Under the pieces are notes generated by a model. It did not search any database. It saw nothing but the letters and a program-made list of their open reading frames with translations, and had not been told where the DNA came from. This document shows positions 1 through 8,710 of a stretch of DNA of 64,000 nucleotides, one piece after another. Numbering within the stretch: the first letter of the stretch is position 1; every line of letters begins with the position of its first letter. The translations under genes were made by a program, and so were the position numbers. The DNA is from Mycobacterium yunnanensis (lineage in GTDB: Bacteria; Actinomycetota; Actinomycetes; Mycobacteriales; Mycobacteriaceae), in the NCBI RefSeq assembly GCF_025823185.1, contig NZ_JACKVK010000009.1, positions 248,001 through 312,000 on the forward strand. Reading direction: 5' to 3'.

Positions 1-1
1 C

Positions 2-940
2 GTCGTCTTCGGCAGCCGCAACGAGCGACCGCTGACGCGGTACTTCCCCGAACTGGTCGACGCGGCGGTCGCCGAGTTGCCCGACCGCTGCGTCGTCGAC
101 GGGGAGATCGTCATCGCCACCGAACGCGGTCTGGACTTCGACGCGCTCCAGCTGCGGATGCATCCAGCGGCGTCACGGGTGCGGCTGCTCGCCGAGCAGA
201 CGCCCGCCTCCTTCATCGCCTTCGACTTGCTGGCCCTCGGCGACGACGACTACACGGGGCGGCCGTTCACCGAGCGGCGCGCCGCCCTGGTGGACGCGGT
301 GGCCGACTGCCGCCCGCCGATCCACCTCACCCCGGCCACCACCGACGTCGACGAGGCCCGCCGGTGGTTCGACGACTTCGAGGGGGCCGGGCTCGACGGC
401 GTGATCGCCAAACCACTCGACGGGACGTATCAGCCGGACAAGCGGACGATGTTCAAGGTCAAGCATCAGCGCACGGCGGACTGCGTCGTCGCGGGCTACC
501 GCCTGCACAAGTCAGGGGACGACGCCATCGGCTCGCTGATGTTGGGGCTCTACCGCGACGATGGCACCTTGGCGTCGGTCGGGGTGATCGGGGCGTTTCC
601 GATGGCCACGCGCCGGACGCTGTTCACCGAATTGCAGCCGCTGGTAACCACATTCGAGGGTCACCCCTGGAACTGGGGCGGCCAAGACACCCCGCCGGCG
701 TCGGTGCGCAACGCCGGCTCGCGGTGGAACGCGGGCAAGAGCCTGTCGTTCGTACCGCTACGACCCGAACGCGTCGTCGAGGTGCGCTACGACCACATGG
801 AGGGCGACCGGTTTCGCCACCTCCCCCAGTTCAACCGCTGGCGGCCCGACCGCGATCCCCGCAGCTGCACCTACGACCAGCTCGAGGTCCCGGCGATCTT
901 CGACCTGCGCGACATCATTCCGGGGCTGGGCGGGCGCTGA
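2..940 (+). CDS. ligC: ATP-dependent DNA ligase LigC-like, 5' truncated by window edge
   Basis: The frame is open from base 2, so the gene begins outside the window; 312 residues are visible, against about 350-360 for mycobacterial LigC. LigC ligases seal nicks through a ligase-adenylate intermediate and take part in a minor end-joining or repair route. Visible nucleotidyltransferase motifs are VVDGEIV (motif III), DGVIAKP (motif IV) and FKVKHQRTADCVV (motif V), followed by an OB-fold region ending with RFRHLPQFNRWRPDR. The KxDG lysine motif would lie in the missing N-terminus. A LigD-type polymerase gene lies 41 kb away at 42041. The family call is firm; LigC rather than another small ligase is an inference from length and context. 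Confidence 0.85.
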   Translation, partial: VVFGSRNERPLTRYFPELVDAAVAELPDRCVVDGEIVIATERGLDFDALQLRMHPAASRVRLLAEQTPASFIAFDLLALGDDDYTGRPFTERRAALVDAVADCRPPIHLTPATTDVDEARRWFDDFEGAGLDGVIAKPLDGTYQPDKRTMFKVKHQRTADCVVAGYRLHKSGDDAIGSLMLGLYRDDGTLASVGVIGAFPMATRRTLFTELQPLVTTFEGHPWNWGGQDTPPASVRNAGSRWNAGKSLSFVPLRPERVVEVRYDHMEGDRFRHLPQFNRWRPDRDPRSCTYDQLEVPAIFDLRDIIPGLGGR

Positions 941-983
941 GATTCGTGCACGTGGGGCCCGACGACGGTGGAATGATCGAACG

Positions 984-1373
984 ATGAAGACGACGTCCCT
1001 GGCAGCCGCGGTCACCCTCGGCGCCGCACTGCTGCTGACCGCCCCGGGTACCGCCTCGGCCTCGGTGCCCGTCGTGTTCGAGTTGACGGGCACGTTCGCC
1101 GACGGCGTCCAGGTGTCCTACTTCGGCGCCAACGACGAACCGATCGTCGCGGTCGCCGGGTTGCCGTGGTCGACGGCCTACGACTACGACGGCAGTGCCC
1201 GCTCGCTGGTGTTCACCGGCATCCACCCGGGCGGCGACCCGGGGACGGTGACCTGCAAGGTGTCCATCGGCGGCAAGACGCTGGTCTCCCACACCAACAA
1301 CGCACCCAGTGCCGCGGGCGTCGGGGCGTACTGCAACGTCGTCGACCTCGGTTCGGGGTACCGGGGCAACTAG
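984..1373 (+). CDS. Secreted MmpS-like small protein
   Basis: A 129-residue protein with a clear signal peptide (residues 1 to about 27, ending ASA) and no other membrane segment. The mature part resembles the periplasmic domain of MmpS proteins: a VVFELTG strand at the start, a conserved LPWS, then a pair of cysteines (TCKVSI and AYCNVV) that probably form a disulfide. True MmpS proteins keep an N-terminal anchor and sit next to an MmpL transporter; there is no mmpL here, so this is at most an orphan relative. It starts 43 nt after ligC and its stop overlaps the convergent dehydratase reactivase gene by 4 nt. Function unknown. Confidence 0.6.
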   Translation: MKTTSLAAAVTLGAALLLTAPGTASASVPVVFELTGTFADGVQVSYFGANDEPIVAVAGLPWSTAYDYDGSARSLVFTGIHPGGDPGTVTCKVSIGGKTLVSHTNNAPSAAGVGAYCNVVDLGSGYRGN

Positions 1374-3070
1374 GCCTGCGCGTACAGGTGCACGAGCCCC
1401 GAGGCCACCGCGAAGCGCGGTCCGTGCTGGGCGTCGACGTTGGCCCTTCCCACCACCGTCGACGTGGTGCGTAGGGCCTCGGAGACGGTGCGCAGCAGTT
1501 CGTCGTCGAGCGCTCCGCCGCCGGCCAGCACCAGTGCGGGCGGCGGCTCGTCGAACGCCCGAAGACAGCGAACGATGTTGGCCGCCACGGTCTCCTGCTT
1601 CACGGCCAATCGCAGGCTGCGCCATTCCTCGGCGGCGAGCTTGTGGGAGAACGGCACCAGACCCGCGCTGCCACGGGTGCACAGCCGGCCGATCGCGTCC
1701 GCGGGCGCTGGGCTGTCGAGGAACAGCCGGCGGCCGTCTTCCTCGTGGGCCACGTGCGGACCTTCGACCCGTAGGGCCGGCGTCCGCTTGACCCGTTCGG
1801 CCAGTGCGCGGGGAATGCCGAGCACCCTGGCCACCGCCGTCGTGATGGCCTCACCCGCGCCGGCGGCCGTCACCTCCCGGTCGTCGCCGATGAGATCGAC
1901 TGTGCCGCCGCCGATGTCGCAGACGACGGTGCCAGGCGGCAATCCCGGGGTGGTACGTGCCCCCACGGCGGCGGCCGCGGGCTCCCCGGCGACGGTTCGG
2001 CTCGGACGCCCAGTGAGCCGTGCCAGAGTCTCCGCAGCGTCGGTGACCAGGTCGGCGGCGAGCAACGCGACGACCGTCCCGCGGGTGTCGGCCACGCCGC
2101 GCCGCAACCAGGCTCCGTCGTCGATCGACGACAGATCGGTGAAGAACGCGTCGTCCACGGCCAGTCCGTCGCGCGCGGACCGGACCGCCTTCAACCGCAC
2201 TTCGACGACGTTGCCCGGGGGTGCGAGTCGCAGGACGACGTGTGCCTGTGCGGGTGAGTACCGCACCACCTCACCGTCGACCGTGCAGTCGACGTAGTCG
2301 TCGTCGACGGCGGGTGGTTCCGGCGGACCGGTTCGCGGCGTGACGGCCAGGGCGGGGGAATCGGCCAGCTCCCTGGTGAATTCGGCGACCTTGGCAATGC
2401 GGTCATGACCCAACTCGAGGGCGACGCACAGTGCGATCGGGTCGGCCATGGCCCGGTAGGCGCGGCCTTCGGCGACGACCTCGACGGCGATCAGCGCCCC
2501 CGGTTCGACGTCGTCGAGCGCGACCTCGTCGACCACCGGAACGTCGACTGAGATGCGATTGCGGATCAGCACCGCGTCGTCCTGGGCGGCGATCACCCCG
2601 ACGACGTTCCAGCCCCGCGCCACCGCCGCGTCGATCTCCCGTGCCGCGACCTCGAAGTCGGTCGCTGCGTCCACCGACACGACGGCCGGACCCGCGACGA
2701 CGTCGCCGCGCAGAATGCCGAGCGGGCGGTGCCGTCCCACACCGAACCCGGTTCCCGCGGGAGTGCTCGCGTCGACGGCGCGCAGGCTCCGCACAGGCGA
2801 GCGCGGGGACGACGGCGGCGGCAGCGGAGCGGTCGCCGTGTCCACCGGTCGCAGGGCGGCCAGCAGCACCTCGTCGACCTCGACACCCGCCTCGACCTGC
2901 AATTTGTGCAGCAGCGCCGCGGCACCCTCCAGGGACTCCACGGAACCCTTGCGGCCGCGGGTGGGCGCCTGCCCGTGGACCACCCGTTCCACGACCTGGC
3001 CGCTGACGCGTGCGACGACGATCTCGGTGGTGTGGTTGCCGACGTCCACCCCGGCCACCACGACCGTCAC
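1370..3070 (-). CDS. Diol/glycerol dehydratase reactivase, large (ATPase) subunit
   Basis: A 566-residue protein of the DdrA/PduG/GdrA family, a chaperone-like ATPase that exchanges damaged cobalamin for intact cofactor in B12-dependent diol dehydratase. The N-terminus VAGVDVGNHTTEIV is the actin/Hsp70-type phosphate loop; a second loop GTVVCDIGGGTVDLIG and the adenosine motif LVLAGGGALDDELL follow. I chose the GTG at 3070 because it overlaps the stop of the small subunit (GTGA) and begins the family sequence; a longer frame to 3127 only adds arginine-rich sequence. It is the third gene of the operon. The partner small reactivase subunit (DdrB/PduH) is not visible nearby. Confidence 0.88.
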   Translation of the reverse strand: MTVVVAGVDVGNHTTEIVVARVSGQVVERVVHGQAPTRGRKGSVESLEGAAALLHKLQVEAGVEVDEVLLAALRPVDTATAPLPPPSSPRSPVRSLRAVDASTPAGTGFGVGRHRPLGILRGDVVAGPAVVSVDAATDFEVAAREIDAAVARGWNVVGVIAAQDDAVLIRNRISVDVPVVDEVALDDVEPGALIAVEVVAEGRAYRAMADPIALCVALELGHDRIAKVAEFTRELADSPALAVTPRTGPPEPPAVDDDYVDCTVDGEVVRYSPAQAHVVLRLAPPGNVVEVRLKAVRSARDGLAVDDAFFTDLSSIDDGAWLRRGVADTRGTVVALLAADLVTDAAETLARLTGRPSRTVAGEPAAAAVGARTTPGLPPGTVVCDIGGGTVDLIGDDREVTAAGAGEAITTAVARVLGIPRALAERVKRTPALRVEGPHVAHEEDGRRLFLDSPAPADAIGRLCTRGSAGLVPFSHKLAAEEWRSLRLAVKQETVAANIVRCLRAFDEPPPALVLAGGGALDDELLRTVSEALRTTSTVVGRANVDAQHGPRFAVASGLVHLYAQA

Positions 3071-3402
3071 CGCAGCAGGCCTCGGCGGGCGTAGACGGCG
3101 GCGGCCTGGCGCACCAACTCCGCGCACCGCGCGGCGCCACGCGCCTCCAGTGAGGCTCGCAGCGCCTCTAATTCCTCGGCGGTGGAGCGATGGGGACGTA
3201 GCGCCTCGTAGAGACCCATGACGTCTTCGTCGTCGATGAGCGCGAGTTCGGCTGCGCGCAGGAAGTTCTCGGCCAGTTGCGGGTTGCCGCCCTCTTCGGC
3301 GACGACGGCCTGGTGCGCCAGCGTGGCCGGGTCCATTCGCAGATCGGCCAGGGTCAGATTGCCGTCGACCGCGGCGGCGACGGTGAAGTCCTCTGGCTTC
3401 AT
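3067..3402 (-). CDS. Diol/glycerol dehydratase small subunit
   Basis: A 111-residue protein matching the core of PduE/DhaB3: LTLADLRMDPATL, then LAENFLRAAELALIDD, then LRPHRSTAEEL and a closing region with LVRQAAAVYARR. Known small subunits are about 140-170 residues; this one lacks their longer N-terminal extension. It packs against the large subunit in the (alpha-beta-gamma)2 enzyme. Its ATG overlaps the stop of the fused large/medium gene (ATGA) and its TGA overlaps the GTG of the reactivase, so all three are translationally coupled. Confidence 0.88.
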   Translation of the reverse strand: MKPEDFTVAAAVDGNLTLADLRMDPATLAHQAVVAEEGGNPQLAENFLRAAELALIDDEDVMGLYEALRPHRSTAEELEALRASLEARGAARCAELVRQAAAVYARRGLLR

Positions 3403-5687
3403 CGGCTCATCCGGACGGTCATGGGTGGTTGGCCCGGCTCGCTCGCCTCGCGCTCCAGGGCCACCAGCGCAACGGCCCGTGCGTGGTAGCGAGCGGAGAT
3501 GGATTCGTCGGTACCACCGGTGAAGATCGGTATCGGAGCCATGCCCTTGGCGTGCCGCGCCGCGTTCTTGCCCAACTCCCGGTACATCCGGTCGGTCAGC
3601 AGCGGCGCCACGCTGAACAGCTCCAGATTCGCCAGGGGCGCCAGGTCACGACGGTGGATGAGCGCGGTTCCCTTGCCCTGCAACCCTATTCCGATACCCG
3701 ATCCGGACAGCCGGGCGGCGGTCAGTCCGATCATGCCGACGTCGATCGTGGAGCGAATCCGAACCAGGCGGGGCACGCAGCCTTCCTCCTCGAGACCGGC
3801 CGAGATCTGGCGCAACACCTCGCCGACGGTGAGACCGCACAGCGAGAGCCACACCGACCGTCCGAGGGCAGGGGAGAGTCCGATGCACACCTCGCGGGGA
3901 TCGCTTCCCTGCCGGGCGATCTCGACGTCGTCGAAGCCGACGTGGCCGTGATGCTCGGCCTGGTCGGCAGTCAACTCGTCGGCCGTGCGTGCCTGGCGGA
4001 TCGCGTCGATCTCGGCGCGCCGCTGCGCGGTCAGCGCATAACCGGTACCCGGACCGCGGTAGTCGTTGGGATCGGTGATCTTCGACAGCACCCGGAACTC
4101 GTCGTCGAAGATGGCCGAGGTCTGCAGCTGGTCACCGCGCAGCCGTTCCCGGGTGAGGGCCATGATGGCGTCGGCCTCGGCGTCGTATCCGGTGCGCTTG
4201 AGCGAGGCGACGACGTCGAACACCGTCAACTGCTTGGCTTCGATGGCGGTGGCCGCCTCGGCGACGGCCTTGGGGTCACCCTTGTCCAGATCGCGAGAAC
4301 CGTTGGCCACCACCACCGCGTCGACGCGCTCGTCGTCGAAGTCGGCCAGGCCGAGGTCGCGGTAGACGGCCTGCACGGCCGTGGCCGCGCGCCGCCGCAC
4401 ACGCGCCAGGTGCTCGACCGGAACGGTGCGCAGGCCGCCGTCGACGCCCCAGTCGCGTTGCAGCACCAGGAAGTCGTCCATGTCGTCGGAGTTGAAGTTC
4501 GACAGCGCAAAGGCGTTGTCGTAGCGCGGGATCGACCCAAAGCCCGAGAAGATGAAGTCGGCCCCGGCCAGCAGCACCGGCAGGGTGTGGGCGCTACGCC
4601 GCACGTCGGACTCGGAGATCAGATTGTCGTTGCCTGCACACGATTCGAGGTCACGCAGCATGACCATCAGATTCTCGGCGAGCAGTTCCTTCATGCCGTC
4701 GGGCACCGAGGCGACCACGCCGACGCCGTCGATGCCGCCGTTCTGAACGCCCTGGGAGCCCAGCGCCCTGGCCAGCGACACGCAGCGCGACTCGAGGTAG
4801 AGGATGGAGCACTTCTCGGCCGCACCCATCAGCACCTCGGCGCCACCGCCACTGGTCACCCGCATCTTGAGCCCGCGCGAGGCGTAGGCGGAGGTCAGGA
4901 TGGCCTTGGAGAACGGGGTGTCGTCACCGTCGACGAAGACCTGCTCGGTGCCGTAGAGGGAGATGGTCTCGGCGTAGCTGGTGAGCCCTCGCAGGCCGAG
5001 TCGCAGCTCCAGCGCCTCCTCGATGGAGCACTGGGCCATCGCACCCGGGACGCCGACCTGGCTGCCGATCAGCAGCGCGACCGCGTTGGACGGCGCGTCG
5101 CCGAGCACCGGCACCGTGGTCTCGACCTCGCGGAAGCCGTAGGCGACCGCGCTGGCCGCGTCGGCGGCGATGAGCAGCGGATCGTCGAGCTGATTGGTCA
5201 CGTGGGCCTGATTGCTCGGCGTGCGCCGGGCCCGCATCCGGGTCATCGCCATCTGCATCTCCACCGGGGAGAGCAGCGCCACCACGCGCGCCAACTTGGC
5301 GGGGGTGAGGCCCGCAACGAGGCGCACCACCTCGGCGCGCGGCACGGTGAAGTCGACGATCATGCGGGCCAGCGCCTGGTCGTCGACCGCCATGGCCTCC
5401 TCGGCCACGTCGAGGTCCAGCCCGTAGAGCGCGATGAACTCGTCGATGACGTCGAACTGGTCGACCGACTTGCCGTCCAGTTCGACGACGCGCCTGCCCT
5501 CGGGCCCGTCCCCAACCACGAGCGACGGCACCGGGTCGAACGGGCTGGCCATCGCGACCAGCCCGAGGTCGGGGTTGGTGACGCTGAACCCGTCGAGGTT
5601 GACGGGCTTGGCGTCGAGGATGCGCATCCGGCCTTGGTCGAGGTCGGCGGTGCGGTCCTCGGCTACGCCGCCTGAGTCGTCGTCCAC
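3399..5687 (-). CDS. B12-dependent diol/glycerol dehydratase, fused large + medium subunits
   Basis: Coenzyme B12-dependent diol or glycerol dehydratase (1,2-propanediol to propionaldehyde, or glycerol to 3-hydroxypropionaldehyde). Residues 20 to about 570 match PduC/DhaB1: RARRTPSNQAHVTN, SIEEALELRLG, SYAETISLYGTE and DGDDTPFSKA (substrate and potassium ligands), SQGVQNGG, and GADFIFSGFGSIPRYDN. After a short linker, residues from about 595 match the medium subunit PduD/DhaB2 (IARQGSDPREVCIGLSPALG, SGIGIGLQGKGTALIHRRDL). In Klebsiella these are separate genes; here one 762-residue chain carries both. The GTG at 5687 gives the longest form; the ATG at 5627 (MRILDAKPVNLDG) aligns better with the PduC start. 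No microcompartment shell genes are present. Confidence 0.92.
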   Translation of the reverse strand: MDDDSGGVAEDRTADLDQGRMRILDAKPVNLDGFSVTNPDLGLVAMASPFDPVPSLVVGDGPEGRRVVELDGKSVDQFDVIDEFIALYGLDLDVAEEAMAVDDQALARMIVDFTVPRAEVVRLVAGLTPAKLARVVALLSPVEMQMAMTRMRARRTPSNQAHVTNQLDDPLLIAADAASAVAYGFREVETTVPVLGDAPSNAVALLIGSQVGVPGAMAQCSIEEALELRLGLRGLTSYAETISLYGTEQVFVDGDDTPFSKAILTSAYASRGLKMRVTSGGGAEVLMGAAEKCSILYLESRCVSLARALGSQGVQNGGIDGVGVVASVPDGMKELLAENLMVMLRDLESCAGNDNLISESDVRRSAHTLPVLLAGADFIFSGFGSIPRYDNAFALSNFNSDDMDDFLVLQRDWGVDGGLRTVPVEHLARVRRRAATAVQAVYRDLGLADFDDERVDAVVVANGSRDLDKGDPKAVAEAATAIEAKQLTVFDVVASLKRTGYDAEADAIMALTRERLRGDQLQTSAIFDDEFRVLSKITDPNDYRGPGTGYALTAQRRAEIDAIRQARTADELTADQAEHHGHVGFDDVEIARQGSDPREVCIGLSPALGRSVWLSLCGLTVGEVLRQISAGLEEEGCVPRLVRIRSTIDVGMIGLTAARLSGSGIGIGLQGKGTALIHRRDLAPLANLELFSVAPLLTDRMYRELGKNAARHAKGMAPIPIFTGGTDESISARYHARAVALVALEREASEPGQPPMTVRMSR

Positions 5688-5700
5688 GACGGGTACCGCC

Positions 5701-7230
5701 CTAGTCTCGTACTGCGTTGTCCTCGTACACGATTCGACCGATCAAATCGTACCGTCGCGGGTCGCGCAATTTGAAGTACAGCGCCATCGCCGCACCGAAG
5801 ACGAACAGCACGACCACAATCCACGGCGTCAGCTTGAACAGCAGGGTGCCCGATGCCGCGCCCGCGGCCGCATCCTTGTGCTCCCAGAGCAGGTAGACGA
5901 CGTACAGCATGCCGATGCCGCCAAGCAGGGGCGCCAGGAACGTCTTGAACCAGTGGGCGCTGGAGGGGTGGTTCTTGTGGAAGTGGAAGTAGGCGATCAC
6001 GGCGAAGGCACACAGCGACTGCACCACCAGGATTGCCATCGTGCCGAGGATGGCGAGCAGTGTGTACATGTGGATGTAGGGATCCATGCCTGCGAAGAAG
6101 AACGCCAGGATCAGCACGAGCGTGATGCCGGTCTGGACGAACGACGCGATGTGCGGCGAGCCGTGCGTGGGATGGGTGGCGCCGATCGACTTCTGCAAGC
6201 CCTTCGACAGACCCTCGCGGCCCATGGCGTAGAGGTAGCGCGACGCGCAGTTGTGGAAGGCCATGCCGCAGGCGAACGAGCCCGTCACGAGCAGGATGTT
6301 GAACAGCGTGATGGCCCACTCGCCGTAGGTGGTGCGGACGTTGCCGAAGAAGATCTCCGACGAGGTGTCGGCGCTCTGGGCCAGCTGTACGGACTGCTCG
6401 GGTCCGGTGCCCGCGATGGCCATCCACGACACGAAGACGTAGAAGAGGCCGACGCCAAGCACGCTGATCATGGTGGCGCGCGGGATGATTCGCTTCGGGT
6501 CCTTGGACTCCTCGCCGTACATCGCGGTGGACTCGAACCCGACCCACGACCAGAAGGCGAAGAACAGTCCCAGGCCGGCGCTGGCGCCGGCGACCGCAGC
6601 GGGGGTGAACGCGCCGATGGGGTTGAGGGTCTCGGCGACGGCGAAGCCGTCGGGGCCGCCACCCTTGAACAGCACCGCCAGCGCGCCGAGGGACAGCATG
6701 ACGATCTCGGTGACCAGGAAGACGCCCAGCACCTTGGCCGTCAGGTTGACGTCGAAGTAGGTCAGGATGCAGTTGAGCACCAGCATCAGGATCGCGGGCA
6801 CCAGCCAGGGCACGGTGATGTCCAGCTGCGACTTGAAGAGGTTCTGGAAGAAGAACGAGAAGATCCCGATCAGCGAGGCCTCGAACACGATGTAGGCCAT
6901 GGTGATCAGAAGCCCGCTGGCCATGCCGATCACTCGGCCAAGGCCATGGGAGATGTAGCCGTAGAACGCTCCGGTGGCGGTGATGTGCTTGGCCATGGTG
7001 GCGTACCCGATGGCGAACAGGCCCAGGACGACGGTGGCGACGATGTAGCCCGCGGGCGCGTGCGAGCCGTTGCCGAAGCCGACGGCGATCGGGACGTTGC
7101 CGACCATCGCCGTAATGGGTGCGGCGGTGGCCACCGCCATGAAGATGACACCGACGGTGCCGACGGCGTTTCGCTTCAACCGTTGGACGTCACCGGTGTT
7201 CTCGTCGCGGGATACGACTTGATCGGTCAT
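5701..7230 (-). CDS. APC-family amino acid/amine permease
   Basis: A 509-residue polytopic membrane protein with about 12 hydrophobic segments and an APC-superfamily start (LKRNAVGTVGVIFMAVATAA, then a loop with GFGNGSHAPAGY). These proteins import amino acids or amines by cation symport or exchange. I set the start at the ATG at 7230 (MTDQVVSRDEN), preceded by a GGAAGG-type ribosome site; the longer frame to 7338 runs through the divergent promoter region. It is transcribed away from the class III PLP enzyme gene, and the shared regulatory region suggests it imports the substrate of that cluster. It lies 13 nt upstream of the dehydratase operon on the same strand, so readthrough is possible. 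Confidence 0.85.
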   Translation of the reverse strand: MTDQVVSRDENTGDVQRLKRNAVGTVGVIFMAVATAAPITAMVGNVPIAVGFGNGSHAPAGYIVATVVLGLFAIGYATMAKHITATGAFYGYISHGLGRVIGMASGLLITMAYIVFEASLIGIFSFFFQNLFKSQLDITVPWLVPAILMLVLNCILTYFDVNLTAKVLGVFLVTEIVMLSLGALAVLFKGGGPDGFAVAETLNPIGAFTPAAVAGASAGLGLFFAFWSWVGFESTAMYGEESKDPKRIIPRATMISVLGVGLFYVFVSWMAIAGTGPEQSVQLAQSADTSSEIFFGNVRTTYGEWAITLFNILLVTGSFACGMAFHNCASRYLYAMGREGLSKGLQKSIGATHPTHGSPHIASFVQTGITLVLILAFFFAGMDPYIHMYTLLAILGTMAILVVQSLCAFAVIAYFHFHKNHPSSAHWFKTFLAPLLGGIGMLYVVYLLWEHKDAAAGAASGTLLFKLTPWIVVVLFVFGAAMALYFKLRDPRRYDLIGRIVYEDNAVRD

Positions 7231-7354
7231 CTGGGGAGTCACCTTCCGAGGGAGCGACGTGGGGTCCGGCGGGGAACCGGTGTGCTGCGGCCCACAGTCG
7301 AACTTCCGTATATTGGCACCACCAAATAGATCGCGCAACCGTTCCGGCCGTCCA

Positions 7355-7387
7355 TTGACAGAAATGGTCCAACCTTTTTAGGGTTGG
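7355..7387 (+). promoter_or_regulatory. Strong promoter with palindrome over the -10
   Basis: TTGACA at 7355-7360, an 18-nt spacer, and TAGGGT at 7379-7384 form a close match to a housekeeping promoter for the class III PLP gene at 7436. An inverted repeat, CCAACC (7369-7374) and GGTTGG (7382-7387), straddles the -10 and would suit repressor binding. A second short inverted repeat, TTGG-N5-CCAA, lies near 7315 on the permease side. The local GntR regulator (10693) is the obvious candidate binder; that is inference. Confidence 0.6.
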
Positions 7388-7435
7388 GGCCTCGCAGCCA
7401 GCGCGTGCGCGAGACGTCTCAGGCAGGGAGTCCAG

Positions 7436-8707
7436 TTGTTCGACTACGGCACGTTCTCGTTCGATTCCAAGGCCCAGGTCCTCGAACAGGCGAAGAAGTA
7501 CTGGAATCCCGACAAGACTCAGTTCTGGACCGACGCGGGCGTCGACCTGGTCATCGACCGCCGCGACGGATACCTGCTGTGGGACATGGACGGTCGCCAA
7601 TTGATCGACATGCACCTCAACGGCGGCACGTACAACCTGGGGCACCGCAATCCGGAGATCAAGGCCGCTCTGATCGAGGCCATGGACCACTTCGACGTCG
7701 GCAACCACCACTTCCCCTCGGTGGCCCGCACCGCGCTCGCGCAGCGCCTCGTCGAGTCGGCGCCCGCGTCGATCACCAAGGTGGCGTTCGGCTCTGGCGG
7801 CGGCGAAGCCATCGACATCGCGCTGAAGAGCGCACGGCACGCCACCAAGCGCCGTAAGATCGTCTCGATCATCAAGGCCTACCACGGCCACACCGGGCTG
7901 GCCGTCGCCACCGGTGACGACCGCTTCTCCAAGCTGTTCCTCTCCGACCGGCCCGACGAGTTCGTGCAGGTGCCCTTCGGCGACGTCGACGCGATGGACC
8001 ATGCTCTTGCGGCAGGCGACGTCGCGGCCGTCATCATGGAGACCATCCCCGCGACCTACGGATTCCCCCTCCCCCCACCGGGATATCTCGAAGCGGTCAA
8101 GGAACTCACCGAACGCCACGACACTCTCTACATCGCCGACGAGGTGCAGACGGGTCTCATGCGCACCGGCGAGATGTGGGGCATCACCAAGCACGGCATC
8201 GAACCCGACATCATGGTCTCCGGCAAGGGCCTCTCCGGCGGCATGTACCCGATCACCGCGGCCATGCTCGGTGACCGCGCCGCACAGTGGCTCGACGAGG
8301 ACGGCTTCGCCCACATCTCGACCTTCGGCGGCGCCGAACTCGGCTGCGTGGCCGCCATCAAGACCCTCGAGATCACCAGCCGCCCCGAAGTGCGGGACAA
8401 CGTGCACGCGATCACCGACGTGTTCGCCGCCGGATTGGCCCGCATCCAGGCCGACAACCCGGACTGGTTCGTCGGCATCCGGCAGAACGGGGTCATCATC
8501 GGACTGGAGTTCGACCACCCCGAGGGTGCGAAGTTCGTGATGCGCGAACTCTACGAGAACGGCGTGTGGGCGATCTTCTCCACGCTCGATCCCCGTGTGC
8601 TGCAATTCAAGCCGGGCCTGCTCATGACTCGCGAACTGTGCGACGACGTGCTAGAACGCTTGGACGTGGCGGTCGGCAAGGCTGCCGTGGCAGCAAAGGC
8701 GGGGTGA
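7436..8707 (+). CDS. Class III PLP-dependent aminotransferase/phospho-lyase
   Basis: A 423-residue fold-type I PLP enzyme of the class III group. It shows the cofactor phosphate loop GSGGGEAIDIAL, the aspartate motif YIADEVQTGLMRTG and the PLP lysine in MVSGKGLSGGMYP. The start is a TTG at 7436 with AGGGAG upstream; no ATG fits. Three nt downstream lies an APH-fold kinase gene. That pairing is known from hydroxylysine and ethanolamine breakdown, where the kinase phosphorylates a hydroxyl group and a class III enzyme acts as a phospho-lyase releasing ammonia and phosphate rather than transferring an amino group. I therefore favour an amino-alcohol or hydroxyamino-acid phospho-lyase, but a conventional omega-transaminase cannot be excluded from sequence alone. 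Confidence 0.85.
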   Translation: MFDYGTFSFDSKAQVLEQAKKYWNPDKTQFWTDAGVDLVIDRRDGYLLWDMDGRQLIDMHLNGGTYNLGHRNPEIKAALIEAMDHFDVGNHHFPSVARTALAQRLVESAPASITKVAFGSGGGEAIDIALKSARHATKRRKIVSIIKAYHGHTGLAVATGDDRFSKLFLSDRPDEFVQVPFGDVDAMDHALAAGDVAAVIMETIPATYGFPLPPPGYLEAVKELTERHDTLYIADEVQTGLMRTGEMWGITKHGIEPDIMVSGKGLSGGMYPITAAMLGDRAAQWLDEDGFAHISTFGGAELGCVAAIKTLEITSRPEVRDNVHAITDVFAAGLARIQADNPDWFVGIRQNGVIIGLEFDHPEGAKFVMRELYENGVWAIFSTLDPRVLQFKPGLLMTRELCDDVLERLDVAVGKAAVAAKAG

Positions 8708-8710
8708 GTT

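Noticed and set aside
3429..5675. 748-residue open frame on the plus strand opposite the diol dehydratase
   Set aside because: Mirror frame caused by high GC third positions; composition rich in G/R/H/D with no recognisable motif, while the minus strand encodes a clear PduC/PduD protein.
5434..7329. 631-residue plus-strand open frame opposite the permease
   Set aside because: No hydrophobic or domain pattern; the minus strand encodes a normal APC permease.
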